Below are positions 38,991 through 47,857 of a DNA stretch of 64,000 nt, piece by piece. This stretch comes from an uncultured Erythrobacter sp. GTDB lineage: Bacteria; Pseudomonadota; Alphaproteobacteria; Sphingomonadales; Sphingomonadaceae. Position 1 is the stretch's first letter. Each line of letters starts with the position of its first letter. The notes below the pieces were generated by a model that was not told the DNA's origin, did no database searches, and saw nothing but the letters and a program-made list of their open reading frames with translations. A program made the position numbers and the translations under genes. Location of the stretch: assembly GCF_947502395.1 (NCBI RefSeq), contig NZ_CANMZM010000002.1, forward strand, positions 434,001 to 498,000, given 5' to 3'.

Positions 38991-40805
38991 ATGCTAATGC
39001 AAACCCACGAAGCGCGATTAAAGGCTCTGCGCGAAGAACTGAAACGTCGAGGTTTACACGGTTTCGTGATACCGATCTCGGATGAGCATATGAGCGAATA
39101 TGTCGGCGACTATGCGCAGCGCCTTCACTGGCTGACCGGCTTTGGTGGGTCTGCCGGATTTGCGGCGGTCACGCTCACTCACGCAGCGATCTTTGTCGAT
39201 GGCCGCTACACGGTTCAAGTCCGCGATCAGGTGGATGAGAAACTCTTCGAGTATCGCTCGATACCGGGTGACACCCTCGGCGCGTGGCTCAAAGAGGTGA
39301 ACGAAGAGGGCGCGAAGATTGCCTATGATCCGTGGCTTCACACCTGGGACTGGGTCGAGGCGCTGGAAAAACAGGTTGGGCCTGCCGGGATCACCATGGC
39401 ACCCGCTGACAGCAATCCTTTAGATGCTGTGTGGTCAGATCAACCTGCGCCTTCGGCCGCAGAGGCATTCGTCCATGAAGAGGAACTCGCCGGGCAATCT
39501 TCGGCTGAAAAGCGTGCCGAGATCGCCGATTGGCTGACTGACAACGGGCTTGATGCGGTGGTCGTGCCTGCCCTCGATTCCATAGCTTGGCTCCTCAACA
39601 TTCGCGGGAAGGATGTGGATCACACGCCAGTCGCGCTCTCCTATGTGATCGTCCATTCCGATGCGACGGCAGAGCTGTTCATCGCGCCAGAGAAGGTGAC
39701 GCCTGAGCTCACCAAGCATCTGGGCAATGCAGTAACGGTACGAGACCGCGGCGCTTTCACGGGTGGGCTTGGCGAGTTCTCTGACAAAAAGGTCAGCATC
39801 GATCCCAATTACGGCGTGGTTGGGATTGCCCAAGCGCTCAGAGCAGGCGGTGCAAATTTCTCCTTCCGCCAAGACCCCACAATCCTGTCAAAAGCGAAGA
39901 AGAACCCTGCCGAGGTTCAAGGTCACAAGGACGCGCAAGCGCGCGACGGCGCTGCAGTGAGCCGTTTTCTGCGCTGGCTCGAAGTCACGGCGCCTGCCGG
40001 TGAGATCGACGAGCTAGCAGCCGCTGCCAAGCTTCTGGAATTCCGCCGCGAGCATGGTGACCTGCGCGACACGTCATTCGACACGATTTCGGCGGCCGCG
40101 GGGCATGCAGCCCTCCCGCATTATAAAGTCGATGAGGAGAGCAATATTCTCATTCCGCCGGCCTCAATCTATCTGGTCGATTCGGGTGGGCAATACCCGG
40201 CTGGAACCACTGACATCACCCGAACCGTGTGGATCGACACGCCTGATGGCAGCGCCCCGACGGCGGAGATGAAGGACCGCTTCACTCGCGTCCTCAAGGG
40301 CCATATCCAGATCGACCAAGCGATCTTCCCGCAAGGAACCTGCGGCGGTCAGATTGACGCGCTCGCGCGCCAGTACCTTTGGGAAGCAGGCGTCGATTAT
40401 GCGCACGGCACAGGCCACGGTGTCGGCAGTTTCCTTGCCGTTCACGAAGGCCCCCAACGCATCGCCAAGCCCACTGGTGGTCAGGCCGGTACAAGCGCCG
40501 AACTGCACGCCGGCATGATTCTTTCCAACGAGCCTGGCTATTACAAGCCAGACGCGTTCGGCATTCGGATTGAGAACCTTGTGCTGACAGTTGAGAAGAC
40601 AATTGAGGGCGCGGAAGGCCGCTATCTTGGCTTTGATTGCCTTACATGGGTGCCAATTGACCGCCGCCTGATAGAGAAAAGCCTTCTTACACCCCGCGAG
40701 ATTGCGTGGCTCAATGATTACCACGCGAAGGTGCGCGCGCTTCTTGTACCGCAGCTTGAAGATGAGGATCGCGCATGGGTGGAACGCGAGACTAAACCGC
40801 TCTGA
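38991..40805 (+). CDS. Xaa-Pro aminopeptidase (M24, aminopeptidase P)
   Basis: The 604-residue enzyme removes the first residue of peptides with proline in second place. It has two creatinase-like N-terminal domains (SDEHMSEYVGDYAQRLHWLTGFGGS; AWLLNIRGKDVDHTPV) and a pita-bread catalytic domain. Metal ligands lie in DSGGQYPAGTTDITRT, GTGHGVGSFLAVHEGP and SNEPGYYKPDAFGIRIEN. Its length fits the long X-Pro form. AAGGAG lies about seven bases before the ATG. It diverges from the exported oligopeptidase across about 120 bases, so both peptidases may share control of peptide use. Confidence 0.93.
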   Translation: MLMQTHEARLKALREELKRRGLHGFVIPISDEHMSEYVGDYAQRLHWLTGFGGSAGFAAVTLTHAAIFVDGRYTVQVRDQVDEKLFEYRSIPGDTLGAWLKEVNEEGAKIAYDPWLHTWDWVEALEKQVGPAGITMAPADSNPLDAVWSDQPAPSAAEAFVHEEELAGQSSAEKRAEIADWLTDNGLDAVVVPALDSIAWLLNIRGKDVDHTPVALSYVIVHSDATAELFIAPEKVTPELTKHLGNAVTVRDRGAFTGGLGEFSDKKVSIDPNYGVVGIAQALRAGGANFSFRQDPTILSKAKKNPAEVQGHKDAQARDGAAVSRFLRWLEVTAPAGEIDELAAAAKLLEFRREHGDLRDTSFDTISAAAGHAALPHYKVDEESNILIPPASIYLVDSGGQYPAGTTDITRTVWIDTPDGSAPTAEMKDRFTRVLKGHIQIDQAIFPQGTCGGQIDALARQYLWEAGVDYAHGTGHGVGSFLAVHEGPQRIAKPTGGQAGTSAELHAGMILSNEPGYYKPDAFGIRIENLVLTVEKTIEGAEGRYLGFDCLTWVPIDRRLIEKSLLTPREIAWLNDYHAKVRALLVPQLEDEDRAWVERETKPL

Positions 40806-40892
40806 ACCTATTTGCACAGATCCATTTGTTCTACTAATGTTCTCTTTAATCCGAGTCGCAAAGGGGCGACTCGCAGTTGACGGAGAACAATC

Positions 40893-41279
40893 ATGATCGG
40901 TTATGTAACTCTGGGTACCAATGACTTGCCGCGCGCGGCCGCCTTCTATGACAAAGTCGCAGGCGCTATGGGCTATGGCCGGATGATGGAAGAGGGCGAG
41001 TTTATCGCCTGGGGCAGCTTCGAAGATGGTACTGCAGGTATTGCAGCGACCAAGCCTTTCGATGGCGAAACAGCCAGCGTTGGCAATGGCACAATGGTCG
41101 CGCTTATGGTCGATAGTCCTGAGAAAGTGAAAGCCGTTTACGATGTCGCCATGGCCAATGGAGCAAGCGATGAAGGTGAACCTGGCCCACGTGGAGATGA
41201 CGGATTCTACGCGGGCTATTTCCGGGACATGGACGGCAACAAGCTCAACGTCTTTTGCATGACGCCTCCTTCATCATGA
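40893..41279 (+). CDS. VOC family (glyoxalase-like) protein
   Basis: The 128-residue protein has one vicinal oxygen chelate domain: MIGYVTLGTNDLPRAAAFYD at the start and YAGYFRDMDGNKLNVFC at the end, which is typical of the glyoxalase/bleomycin resistance superfamily. Such proteins bind a divalent metal and small substrates; the exact role cannot be told. GGAGAA is five bases before the ATG. The next gene, a cupin, starts ten bases after its stop, so the two are likely co-transcribed. Confidence 0.85.
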   Translation: MIGYVTLGTNDLPRAAAFYDKVAGAMGYGRMMEEGEFIAWGSFEDGTAGIAATKPFDGETASVGNGTMVALMVDSPEKVKAVYDVAMANGASDEGEPGPRGDDGFYAGYFRDMDGNKLNVFCMTPPSS

Positions 41280-41289
41280 GGGGGGCATC

Positions 41290-41685
41290 ATGAGCGCGGC
41301 TAAGCTCAGCGACACTTTCTTGCATCTGGGGCTCGGCGCAACCGCCGTGCCCCAACCGCCATTCAATGGTATGGAATGGTACGCAGGGTACGGGGCGCGT
41401 CATGGCAGCGATGGTGCAGAGGGACGGCTGGTTTCTCAGCATACCTTTACTGAGAGCTGGGAGAGCTGGGAAATGCACCCCAAGGGTGAGGAAGTCGTAA
41501 TCTGCATCGACGGCCATATGGTCCTCACTCAGGAGTTTCCTGACGGCAAGCGCAAGACCACCGCGCTTGACGTAGGCGAATTTGCGATCAATCCGCGCGG
41601 CGTGTGGCATATTGCCGATGTCGAAGAGAGCGCCACCGCCATTTTCATCACCGCCGGGGAAGGCACCGAGCACCGACCACGCTAA
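41290..41685 (+). CDS. Cupin domain protein
   Basis: The 131-residue protein folds as a single cupin, with SWEMHPKGEEVVICIDG resembling the first cupin motif and EFAINPRGVWHIADVE the second, so it likely binds a metal through His and Glu residues. The function is not known; sugar isomerase or dioxygenase-like roles are common in the superfamily. It follows the VOC gene closely. A purine-rich GAGGGGG is just upstream of the ATG. Confidence 0.8.
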   Translation: MSAAKLSDTFLHLGLGATAVPQPPFNGMEWYAGYGARHGSDGAEGRLVSQHTFTESWESWEMHPKGEEVVICIDGHMVLTQEFPDGKRKTTALDVGEFAINPRGVWHIADVEESATAIFITAGEGTEHRPR

Positions 41686-41801
41686 GGGTCAGACCAACGG
41701 CGAGCGTCTCGCCCAAACTTGCCCACAAATGAACATCGCACGCCACCTGATACAAAGTGCGACACTTTAGCTGTATTCCGGGATAATCCTGCGACACGGC
41801 C

Positions 41802-41893
41802 GCCCTAGAAGGGCAATCGTGAGTTGCGGTGAGGACGCGAAAAGCAGGCCCTCAACCCTTTGTACCCCCAATGACCCTCTGGGTCGGCCTGCT
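41802..41893 (+). promoter_or_regulatory. Structured leader upstream of the EF-hand gene
   Basis: Three inverted repeats lie close together: GCCCT-AGA-AGGGC (41803-41815), AGCAGGCC pairing with GGCCTGCT (41843-41850 with 41886-41893), and inside that loop GACCC-TCT-GGGTC (41873-41885). The nested structure sits about 80 bases before the EF-hand gene at 41973. It may be an RNA leader or a protein binding site. It matches no riboswitch I recognise. Confidence 0.45.
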
Positions 41894-41972
41894 CTTTATT
41901 GTCTTGGCATCGAGTCAAGGTGCCTTGTCGCAGCTCACTCGAAAACAATAAGACCTTCGAAAGGAGCGCCCA

Positions 41973-42626
41973 ATGCGCAAACTAACCCTCTCTTTGACAG
42001 CCGCCGCTTTGGCACTGGGCGGCACAGGCCTCGCACTCGCTCAAGCCGCTGGCTCTGGCGATCGCAGCTTGGAGCGTATCGACACCAATGGTGACGGTCT
42101 CATCACTCTGGCTGAAGCGCAAGCTGATGCCGACGAACGCTTCGCGCGACTGGATGCCAATGGTGATGGAGAATTAAGCCGCGATGACCGGGGAGCACTA
42201 GCACGGGCTCGCTTTGCTGAAGCGGATCGCAATGGAGATGGCGAAGTAACCCCTGCAGAAATGACCGCCGCGCGTCAGACCCGCGCCGCAGAGCGGCAGG
42301 CTCGCATGTTTGAACGGCTCGACACCGATGGCAGTGGCGGCCTCAGCCAGACTGAAATGCTCGCCGGCCGCGAAGCACGCGCTGAACGGCGGGCAGAGCG
42401 CGGTGAAATGCGCCGTGGTGGTGGCCGACGCGGAGACCGCACCATGCGGATGCTCCGCCGCGCCGACACCGATGGCGACGGACGCGTGAGCAAAGCTGAA
42501 TTCGATGCCCGCGTGGAAGCGCGCTTTGCCCGCTTCGACTCCGATGGATCAGGAACGGTAACCGCCGAAGAACGTGAGGCCGCCCGCGCTAAGAGGCAAG
42601 AGCGTCAAGGCCGTCGCTTCCAGTAA
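41973..42626 (+). CDS. Exported six-EF-hand calcium-binding protein
   Basis: The 217-residue protein has a signal peptide (MRKLTLSLTAAALALGG...LALAQ) and then six calcium-binding loops in DxDxDG style: DTNGDGLITLAE, DANGDGELSRDD, DRNGDGEVTPAE, DTDGSGGLSQTE, DTDGDGRVSKAE and DSDGSGTVTAEE. The helices between them are rich in Arg, Ala and Glu. It is probably periplasmic. AAGGAG is about nine bases before the ATG. The next two genes encode a response regulator and a sensor kinase, so a role in sensing calcium or envelope stress is plausible, but that is inference. Confidence 0.9.
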   Translation: MRKLTLSLTAAALALGGTGLALAQAAGSGDRSLERIDTNGDGLITLAEAQADADERFARLDANGDGELSRDDRGALARARFAEADRNGDGEVTPAEMTAARQTRAAERQARMFERLDTDGSGGLSQTEMLAGREARAERRAERGEMRRGGGRRGDRTMRMLRRADTDGDGRVSKAEFDARVEARFARFDSDGSGTVTAEEREAARAKRQERQGRRFQ

Positions 42627-42697
42627 GCCATCAAGACTGATTGGCAGGCACGGGAATGCTTACCCCCTCCCTGGTCTCTCGTGCTCTTGCCAATAGA

Positions 42698-42746
42698 TCG
42701 GCCCGGTGTTGCAACCAACTCTCCAAAAGGTTGCACGCCGGGCCGA
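42698..42746 (+). promoter_or_regulatory. Long hairpin between EF-hand gene and response regulator
   Basis: TCGGCCCGGTGTTGCAACC (42698-42716) pairs with GGTTGCACGCCGGGCCGA (42729-42746) with one bulge and a 12-base loop. No run of T follows. It could act as an RNA structure that separates expression of the EF-hand gene from the two-component genes, or as an operator. It lies 27 bases before the response regulator start. Confidence 0.5.
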
Positions 42747-42772
42747 CACCCCTATGACTTGGCGCCATTCCT

Positions 42773-43516
42773 ATGACTCAAGACACCCCCAAAATCCTGC
42801 TGGTCGATGATGAAGCCACCTTGCGTGAGCCCTTGGCCGAGTATCTGAAAGGACAAGGATTCGCTGTGATCGAGGCTGAGAGCGCCGCTGTTGCCCGCTC
42901 AGAACTCACCGCTCAGCGGCCTGATCTTGTCCTGCTCGATATCATGATGCCGGGAGAAGACGGTCTCTCTTTGTGCCGACATCTCGTTGAGACCCAAGGC
43001 TTGCCAGTGATCTTCCTCACAGCGCGCGGTGAAGCGATGGACCGTATCCTTGGGCTTGAGCTTGGCGCAGACGATTATGTCGTCAAACCGTTCGAACCGC
43101 GCGAACTGGTGGCGCGCATCCGCACTGTGCTGCGCCGAGTGGGTCGCGCTGCGGTTCCTGAATCGGATATGGAGGATTGGCACTATCAGTTTGATGGCTG
43201 GGTGCTTGATCCTTTGAAGCGCAAGCTGACCGATCCAGAAGGGGTCACCGTGCCCATTTCGACGGCCGAATTTCGCCTGTTGCGCGCCTTCCTCGATAGC
43301 CCTCGTCAAGTGATGGACCGCGATCTGCTGCTCGACCTCGTGCAAGGGCGCGCGGCACATCTTTTTGACCGCGCTGTCGACAACCAAGTGAGTCGCCTAC
43401 GCCGCAAGATCGAAGCCAACAGCAGCGATCCGCAACTGATCCTGACTGTGCGTGGAGGCGGCTATCGCCTGGCCGCGGGTGTTAAGCGATTGGCACCGGG
43501 AACGGAGCGTTCGTGA
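42773..43516 (+). CDS. OmpR-family response regulator
   Basis: The 247-residue regulator has a receiver domain with LVDDEATL at the start, the phosphorylation site in LVLLDIMMPGEDG (Asp about 56), the conserved threonine and lysine regions (FLTARGE; VKPFEPREL), and a C-terminal winged-helix DNA-binding domain (LLRAFLDSPRQVMDRDLLLDLVQG; VDNQVSRLRRKIE). It is phosphorylated by the kinase that follows and overlaps it by four bases. It could regulate the upstream EF-hand gene. Confidence 0.93.
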   Translation: MTQDTPKILLVDDEATLREPLAEYLKGQGFAVIEAESAAVARSELTAQRPDLVLLDIMMPGEDGLSLCRHLVETQGLPVIFLTARGEAMDRILGLELGADDYVVKPFEPRELVARIRTVLRRVGRAAVPESDMEDWHYQFDGWVLDPLKRKLTDPEGVTVPISTAEFRLLRAFLDSPRQVMDRDLLLDLVQGRAAHLFDRAVDNQVSRLRRKIEANSSDPQLILTVRGGGYRLAAGVKRLAPGTERS

Positions 43517-44964
43517 AGCGAATCCTCCCCTCGAGCCTATTGGGTCAAGTGATGGTGAGCGTTGCCCTCGCTCTGCTAATCTCGCAAGTGGTGTCTGCAA
43601 CCCTGCTGTTCCGGGCAAGCGAGGATCGGCGCGAGAACGCAGCGGTCACAACTGCCGCCTTTCGTCTGATCAACGGGGCAGAACGGGCCAAGAGCAATGG
43701 TGGACCCATCGACCGCGAAAGGCTGCGTGCACAACGACAGCGACTGCGCGAAGCTGGCGGACCGCAGGCAGATCAAATTGCACGCGATCGCCTGCCTCTG
43801 CCACTGCGCTACAATGTGACTGAGGAACAACCGCTAGCAGGGCAATCCATCCTGCAGCGAGACGATCTCTCGGATCGGCTCAGGGTTGTGCTTGAGAGGG
43901 AGGGTGTGACGCCGCATGCTCTTGCCGTGAAAATTATTCCCGCAGGCGATGATCTCTGGCTTCAAAGTCTGGCAGAGCGTCGCCCGAGACTTGCTGCAAG
44001 CCAAGAGTGGCGCGATCGCCAGCTTGTGGTGGCGGCGATCCAACGCAAGCCGGATGGTCAGTGGGAAGCTGCAAGATTGCTCGCCCCGCCCAGACCGAAA
44101 GGCGCATTCGGCGTTGTGCTGCTTCAGACGCTCGTCACCTTTGTCATTCTGATTTTGATCCTGTTCTTTGTGATACGCCGCATCACCCAACCCCTCGCCA
44201 CGCTCACGAAACGCGTCGCCGAATTCTCGCGCGATCCCGACACTGTGGTTGAGCTTGAAGAGCAAGGCCCCACTGACACCCGCAGGCTCATCGCTGCACA
44301 CAATACGATGGAGGCACGCATTGCCGCATTGCTTGATGAGAAAGACGTAATGCTGGGTGCCATAGGGCACGACCTCAAAACCCCGCTAGCTGCTCTGCGA
44401 GTGCGGATTGAGAGCGTGGGGAATGAGGAAGAGCGCGGCAAGATGGCGGCGTCGATAGAAGACATCACTGCAACGCTCGACGATATCCTCATGCTTGCGC
44501 GGATGGGCCGCAAAGGTTCACTCGACACAGAAGCCGTGGATCTTGGCGCTTTGGCGATTGGCGTGGTTGAAGAATTCGAAGACCTCGGCGAACAAGTCAT
44601 CATGCTCGATCCTCAGCGTTTGGTTGCGCAAGTGCAGGTCACTTGGATCAAGCGAGCTCTGCGCAATCTGACATCCAATGCTCTGCGCTATGGTGGCGGT
44701 GCTGTGGTCTCGATGGTCCGCGGTGAATCTCACGCTATTCTGCGTGTCGAGGATAGCGGCCCCGGCATTCCAGAAGGCGCTCTCACTCAGATGCTTGAGC
44801 CATTTACGCGAGGTGAAGCTTCACGCAACCGGGCGACCGGTGGTACAGGCTTGGGTCTGACTTTGGCGCGCGCAATCGCCGAAGCGCATGGCGGTACGGT
44901 GGTGCTCGCAAACCGCGCAGAAGGCGGGCTTCGCGCAGAAATTCGGCTACCGCTCAACGAGTAG
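43513..44964 (+). CDS. Membrane sensor histidine kinase
   Basis: The 483-residue kinase has two transmembrane helices (about 12-32 and 200-220) flanking a periplasmic sensor domain with LPLRYNVTEEQ, a HAMP domain (RRITQPLATLTKRVAEFSRD), a dimerisation domain with the H-box AIGHDLKTPLAALR (His about 285), and a C-terminal ATPase with NLTSNALRYGG, DSGPGIPEG and GGTGLGLTLARAIAEAHGG. It shares ATGA with the response regulator. Its last 18 bases overlap the convergent serine hydrolase gene. Confidence 0.92.
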   Translation: MKRILPSSLLGQVMVSVALALLISQVVSATLLFRASEDRRENAAVTTAAFRLINGAERAKSNGGPIDRERLRAQRQRLREAGGPQADQIARDRLPLPLRYNVTEEQPLAGQSILQRDDLSDRLRVVLEREGVTPHALAVKIIPAGDDLWLQSLAERRPRLAASQEWRDRQLVVAAIQRKPDGQWEAARLLAPPRPKGAFGVVLLQTLVTFVILILILFFVIRRITQPLATLTKRVAEFSRDPDTVVELEEQGPTDTRRLIAAHNTMEARIAALLDEKDVMLGAIGHDLKTPLAALRVRIESVGNEEERGKMAASIEDITATLDDILMLARMGRKGSLDTEAVDLGALAIGVVEEFEDLGEQVIMLDPQRLVAQVQVTWIKRALRNLTSNALRYGGGAVVSMVRGESHAILRVEDSGPGIPEGALTQMLEPFTRGEASRNRATGGTGLGLTLARAIAEAHGGTVVLANRAEGGLRAEIRLPLNE

Positions 44965-46134
44965 CTTCTGCGCTCGAGCGATCAATGCGAGCTCGCTATC
45001 ATCAAATCCGCCTTCATCCTCGGCACTCTGGCGTGGAGGAATGGCGGAGATGAAATAGGCGATGCCCGTCCCGCTTACCGGATCGAACCAAAGACCTGAA
45101 CGCAAGCCATACGCTTCGCCCGCGTGACCATAGCGCTTGATACCGTCGTTGAAGAGTGGGTCCATGCACTCCCGCTCCGGTGTCTCAAGCGCCTGCACGT
45201 GATAACCATAGCCGCAGAAGAACTCTTGCCCTTCGATTGGCGGGTCGGCTGAGCCGAGCATCGCGGTCAATGATTTTTCGGTGAGAAGGCCATCACCCTC
45301 TTGCACCAGCGCCTGGCCGATCCTCGCAAGATCCACCATGCCGATCCTTACGCCCCCTTGCGGACTGAACACCGAAGCATTGCTGCCGGGCACATAGTCG
45401 TCGAGTGTACATTCGACCCCGTCCGCCACGGGCAAGGTGCAACTGGGCGGCAAGCTCGCCGGATCGTCGCGGGCGATTTCGCCGGTGTCGCGATAAAGCG
45501 TCACGGCCTGCGCCGCCATCTCGGGCGAGCAGCCGATCCAATTGGCACAGGCCTCCACCTCCAACGGACCGAAAACCAGCCGCTCAAGCAGGGCATTGTA
45601 ACGTTCGCCGCTGGCCGCTTCGAGCACACTCGCGACCACGGGCGAACCGATATTGGCGTATTCAAACGGTGCTTCACCCGGCGGGGTATCGGCGTACCAG
45701 CTCTCTGGATCTTTCAGCCTATCCTCAAGGCTCTCACCAAGAGGGATCACATACCCGGCGGCATCGCGCAGGCCAGCACGGTGCGAAAGCAATTGGGCAA
45801 GTGTCACTGGTGCATCCGGAAAACCGGGGCTTCGCAGTTTATACCCGAGATATTCCGATACATCCGCCTCGAGATCGACCACGCCATCTTCTGCCAAACG
45901 TATTGCAGCGAGCGCCATTATCAACTTCGAAATACTCGCAATACGCACCGGGTCATTGGCCTCGACAAAGCGGCCTGATGTACGGTCTGCAATTCCTTCT
46001 ACGATCAGCGGTTCGATAGTCTCACGGTCGAACGCAACCACCACGATTGCAGGGGCCGTTGGTGACTCTTCAGCAGGCGAGCACGACCCAAGTAAAAGAC
46101 CAAGAGCAAACCCAGAAACAAGGCGTTTAAACAT
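44947..46134 (-). CDS. Lipoprotein serine hydrolase of the class C beta-lactamase fold
   Basis: The 395-residue protein has a lipoprotein signal (FALGLLLGSC) and a penicillin-binding/beta-lactamase type domain: the nucleophile SISK, the YANIG element (Y-x-N), and a GHAGEAYG segment in the third-motif area. Such enzymes include D-aminopeptidases and esterases, so it is not necessarily a resistance determinant. Its stop side overlaps the kinase gene by 18 bases in opposite direction. It follows the HerA-like gene after 15 bases. Confidence 0.82.
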   Translation of the reverse strand: MFKRLVSGFALGLLLGSCSPAEESPTAPAIVVVAFDRETIEPLIVEGIADRTSGRFVEANDPVRIASISKLIMALAAIRLAEDGVVDLEADVSEYLGYKLRSPGFPDAPVTLAQLLSHRAGLRDAAGYVIPLGESLEDRLKDPESWYADTPPGEAPFEYANIGSPVVASVLEAASGERYNALLERLVFGPLEVEACANWIGCSPEMAAQAVTLYRDTGEIARDDPASLPPSCTLPVADGVECTLDDYVPGSNASVFSPQGGVRIGMVDLARIGQALVQEGDGLLTEKSLTAMLGSADPPIEGQEFFCGYGYHVQALETPERECMDPLFNDGIKRYGHAGEAYGLRSGLWFDPVSGTGIAYFISAIPPRQSAEDEGGFDDSELALIARAQKLLVER

Positions 46135-46149
46135 GGGTGGAGTCCCCTT

Positions 46150-47727
46150 TTACCGCATCAATCCACCAATCAGATTGCGCACAAAGCGCCCGGCGATAGG
46201 GCCCGCCAGATCCGTCGCGATCGAGCCAGCCGCCGAGGTAAGCCCCGAGCGCATCGGGTTGGCTCGAGATTTCTTGCCCAACACCGCCGCAGCAGCCACG
46301 CCCGCTACGCTGCCAGCGGCAACTTTCGCACCGCGTGACATCGCCTTTTCCCAAATGGACTTGGACTTGCGCGAGCGCTTTCCGACTTCGACCTCGCCCT
46401 TTTCCTCGACCTCTTTTGCCGTCTCAACCGCATCCACAGCCTTTTGCGCGAGCACTTCTTCAGCGCTTTGACGGTCAACAATCTCGTCATATTTGCCGTC
46501 AAACGGGCTCACCGATTGGATGATCGCGCGCTCTTTTGCGTTGACCGGCCCCAGACGGGAGCGTGGCGGCTTGATGAGCGTGCGCTGCACGATTGTCGGC
46601 GCGCCTTCTTCGTCCAGTGTTGAGACCAAGGCCTCGCCCACTTTCAGCTCAGTGATCGCCTCTTCGACATCCAAATCAGGGTTGATGCGGAAGGTCTCTG
46701 CCGCTGCCTTAATCGCACGCTGGTCGCGCTTGGTGAAGGCGCGCAGGGCGTGCTGCACGCGGTTGCCCAATTGACCGGCGACTTCTTCCGGAATGTCGAT
46801 CGGGTTTTGCGTGACGAAATAGACACCCACACCCTTCGAACGGATCAGGCGAACGACCTGCTCGATCTTCTCTTGCAGCGCCTTGGGGGCATCATCAAAA
46901 AGAAGGTGAGCTTCATCGAAAAAGAAGACGAGAGTTGGTTTTTCCGGGTCACCCACTTCCGGAAGGCTCTCGAACAGCTCAGCGAGAAGCCATAAAAGGA
47001 AAGTCGCATAAAGCTTTGGCGAGCGCATAAGCTGGTCCGCAGCCAATACATTAACATAGCCGCGCCCCTCTTCGTCTTTCTTCAAAAAGTCATCAATCTC
47101 CAAGGCCGGTTCGCCAAAGAAATGGTCTGCGCCTTGCGATTCAAACGACAGGAGCTGACGCTGGATCGCGCCTACCGATTGCTTGGACACATTACCGTAA
47201 CCCGCGCCTGAGAGCTCTTTGGCATTCTCATTCGCCCATTGCAGGAGCGATTGCAGGTCACCGAAGTCGAGCAGCAAGAGTCCGTTGTCATCGGCATAGC
47301 GGAAGACAATTTGCAACACGCCTTCTTGTGTGTCGTTGAGATCGAGCAGACGCGCCAGAAGCAATGGACCCATCTCAGTAATCGTGGTGCGGATCGGGTG
47401 GCCTTGTTCGCCATACAGGTCCCAGAAAATCACTGGATTATCGGAATAGCCATAGTCGTCCATGCCCAGCTCTTTGGCGCGGCCTTCGAGCTTGTCTGCA
47501 TGTTTGAATTTGGGGCTACCCGGCATGGCGATACCGGACAAATCGCCTTTCACATCGGCCACAAACACCGGGACACCGTCTGCCGAGAAACTCTCCGCCA
47601 ATCCCTGCAATGTGACCGTCTTACCAGTGCCGGTTGCACCTGCGATCAGGCCGTGTCGGTTGGCGCGCGAAAGAGCCAAGCTCTGATTCTCGCCATTGCC
47701 CCCAAGCCCCAGGAATATCTCGCTCAT
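46150..47727 (-). CDS. HerA-like ATPase (DUF853 family)
   Basis: The 525-residue protein has a P-loop NTPase core: Walker [14 protein letters not shown], Walker [13 protein letters not shown], and the arginine region [20 protein letters not shown]. It resembles the HerA-type helicase family, DUF853, whose members act on DNA or in membrane-associated tasks. A long C-terminal tail is Gly/Ala-rich ([22 protein letters not shown]) and may be hydrophobic. The ATG at 47727 is preferred over 47802 since GGAAGGA lies about ten bases upstream and [17 protein letters not shown] is the family start. Its exact role is unknown. Confidence 0.82.
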   Translation of the reverse strand: MSEIFLGLGGNGENQSLALSRANRHGLIAGATGTGKTVTLQGLAESFSADGVPVFVADVKGDLSGIAMPGSPKFKHADKLEGRAKELGMDDYGYSDNPVIFWDLYGEQGHPIRTTITEMGPLLLARLLDLNDTQEGVLQIVFRYADDNGLLLLDFGDLQSLLQWANENAKELSGAGYGNVSKQSVGAIQRQLLSFESQGADHFFGEPALEIDDFLKKDEEGRGYVNVLAADQLMRSPKLYATFLLWLLAELFESLPEVGDPEKPTLVFFFDEAHLLFDDAPKALQEKIEQVVRLIRSKGVGVYFVTQNPIDIPEEVAGQLGNRVQHALRAFTKRDQRAIKAAAETFRINPDLDVEEAITELKVGEALVSTLDEEGAPTIVQRTLIKPPRSRLGPVNAKERAIIQSVSPFDGKYDEIVDRQSAEEVLAQKAVDAVETAKEVEEKGEVEVGKRSRKSKSIWEKAMSRGAKVAAGSVAGVAAAAVLGKKSRANPMRSGLTSAAGSIATDLAGPIAGRFVRNLIGGLMR

Positions 47728-47857
47728 TGCCGTGTCAGTCCTTCCCGAAAAATCTTCGCCCAAGATGTGACGGCGCAAGGCCGTGCGGTCAACCACCCCC
47801 ATGGCGTTACCAACCCGACTTACATAAGCTTACAAAAAGGCGCTATCGACTTGGGTG

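Noticed and set aside
44947..46134. Antibiotic resistance beta-lactamase
   Set aside because: The fold and SxxK fit, but class C-fold lipoproteins include esterases and D-aminopeptidases; nothing specific for beta-lactam hydrolysis is visible.
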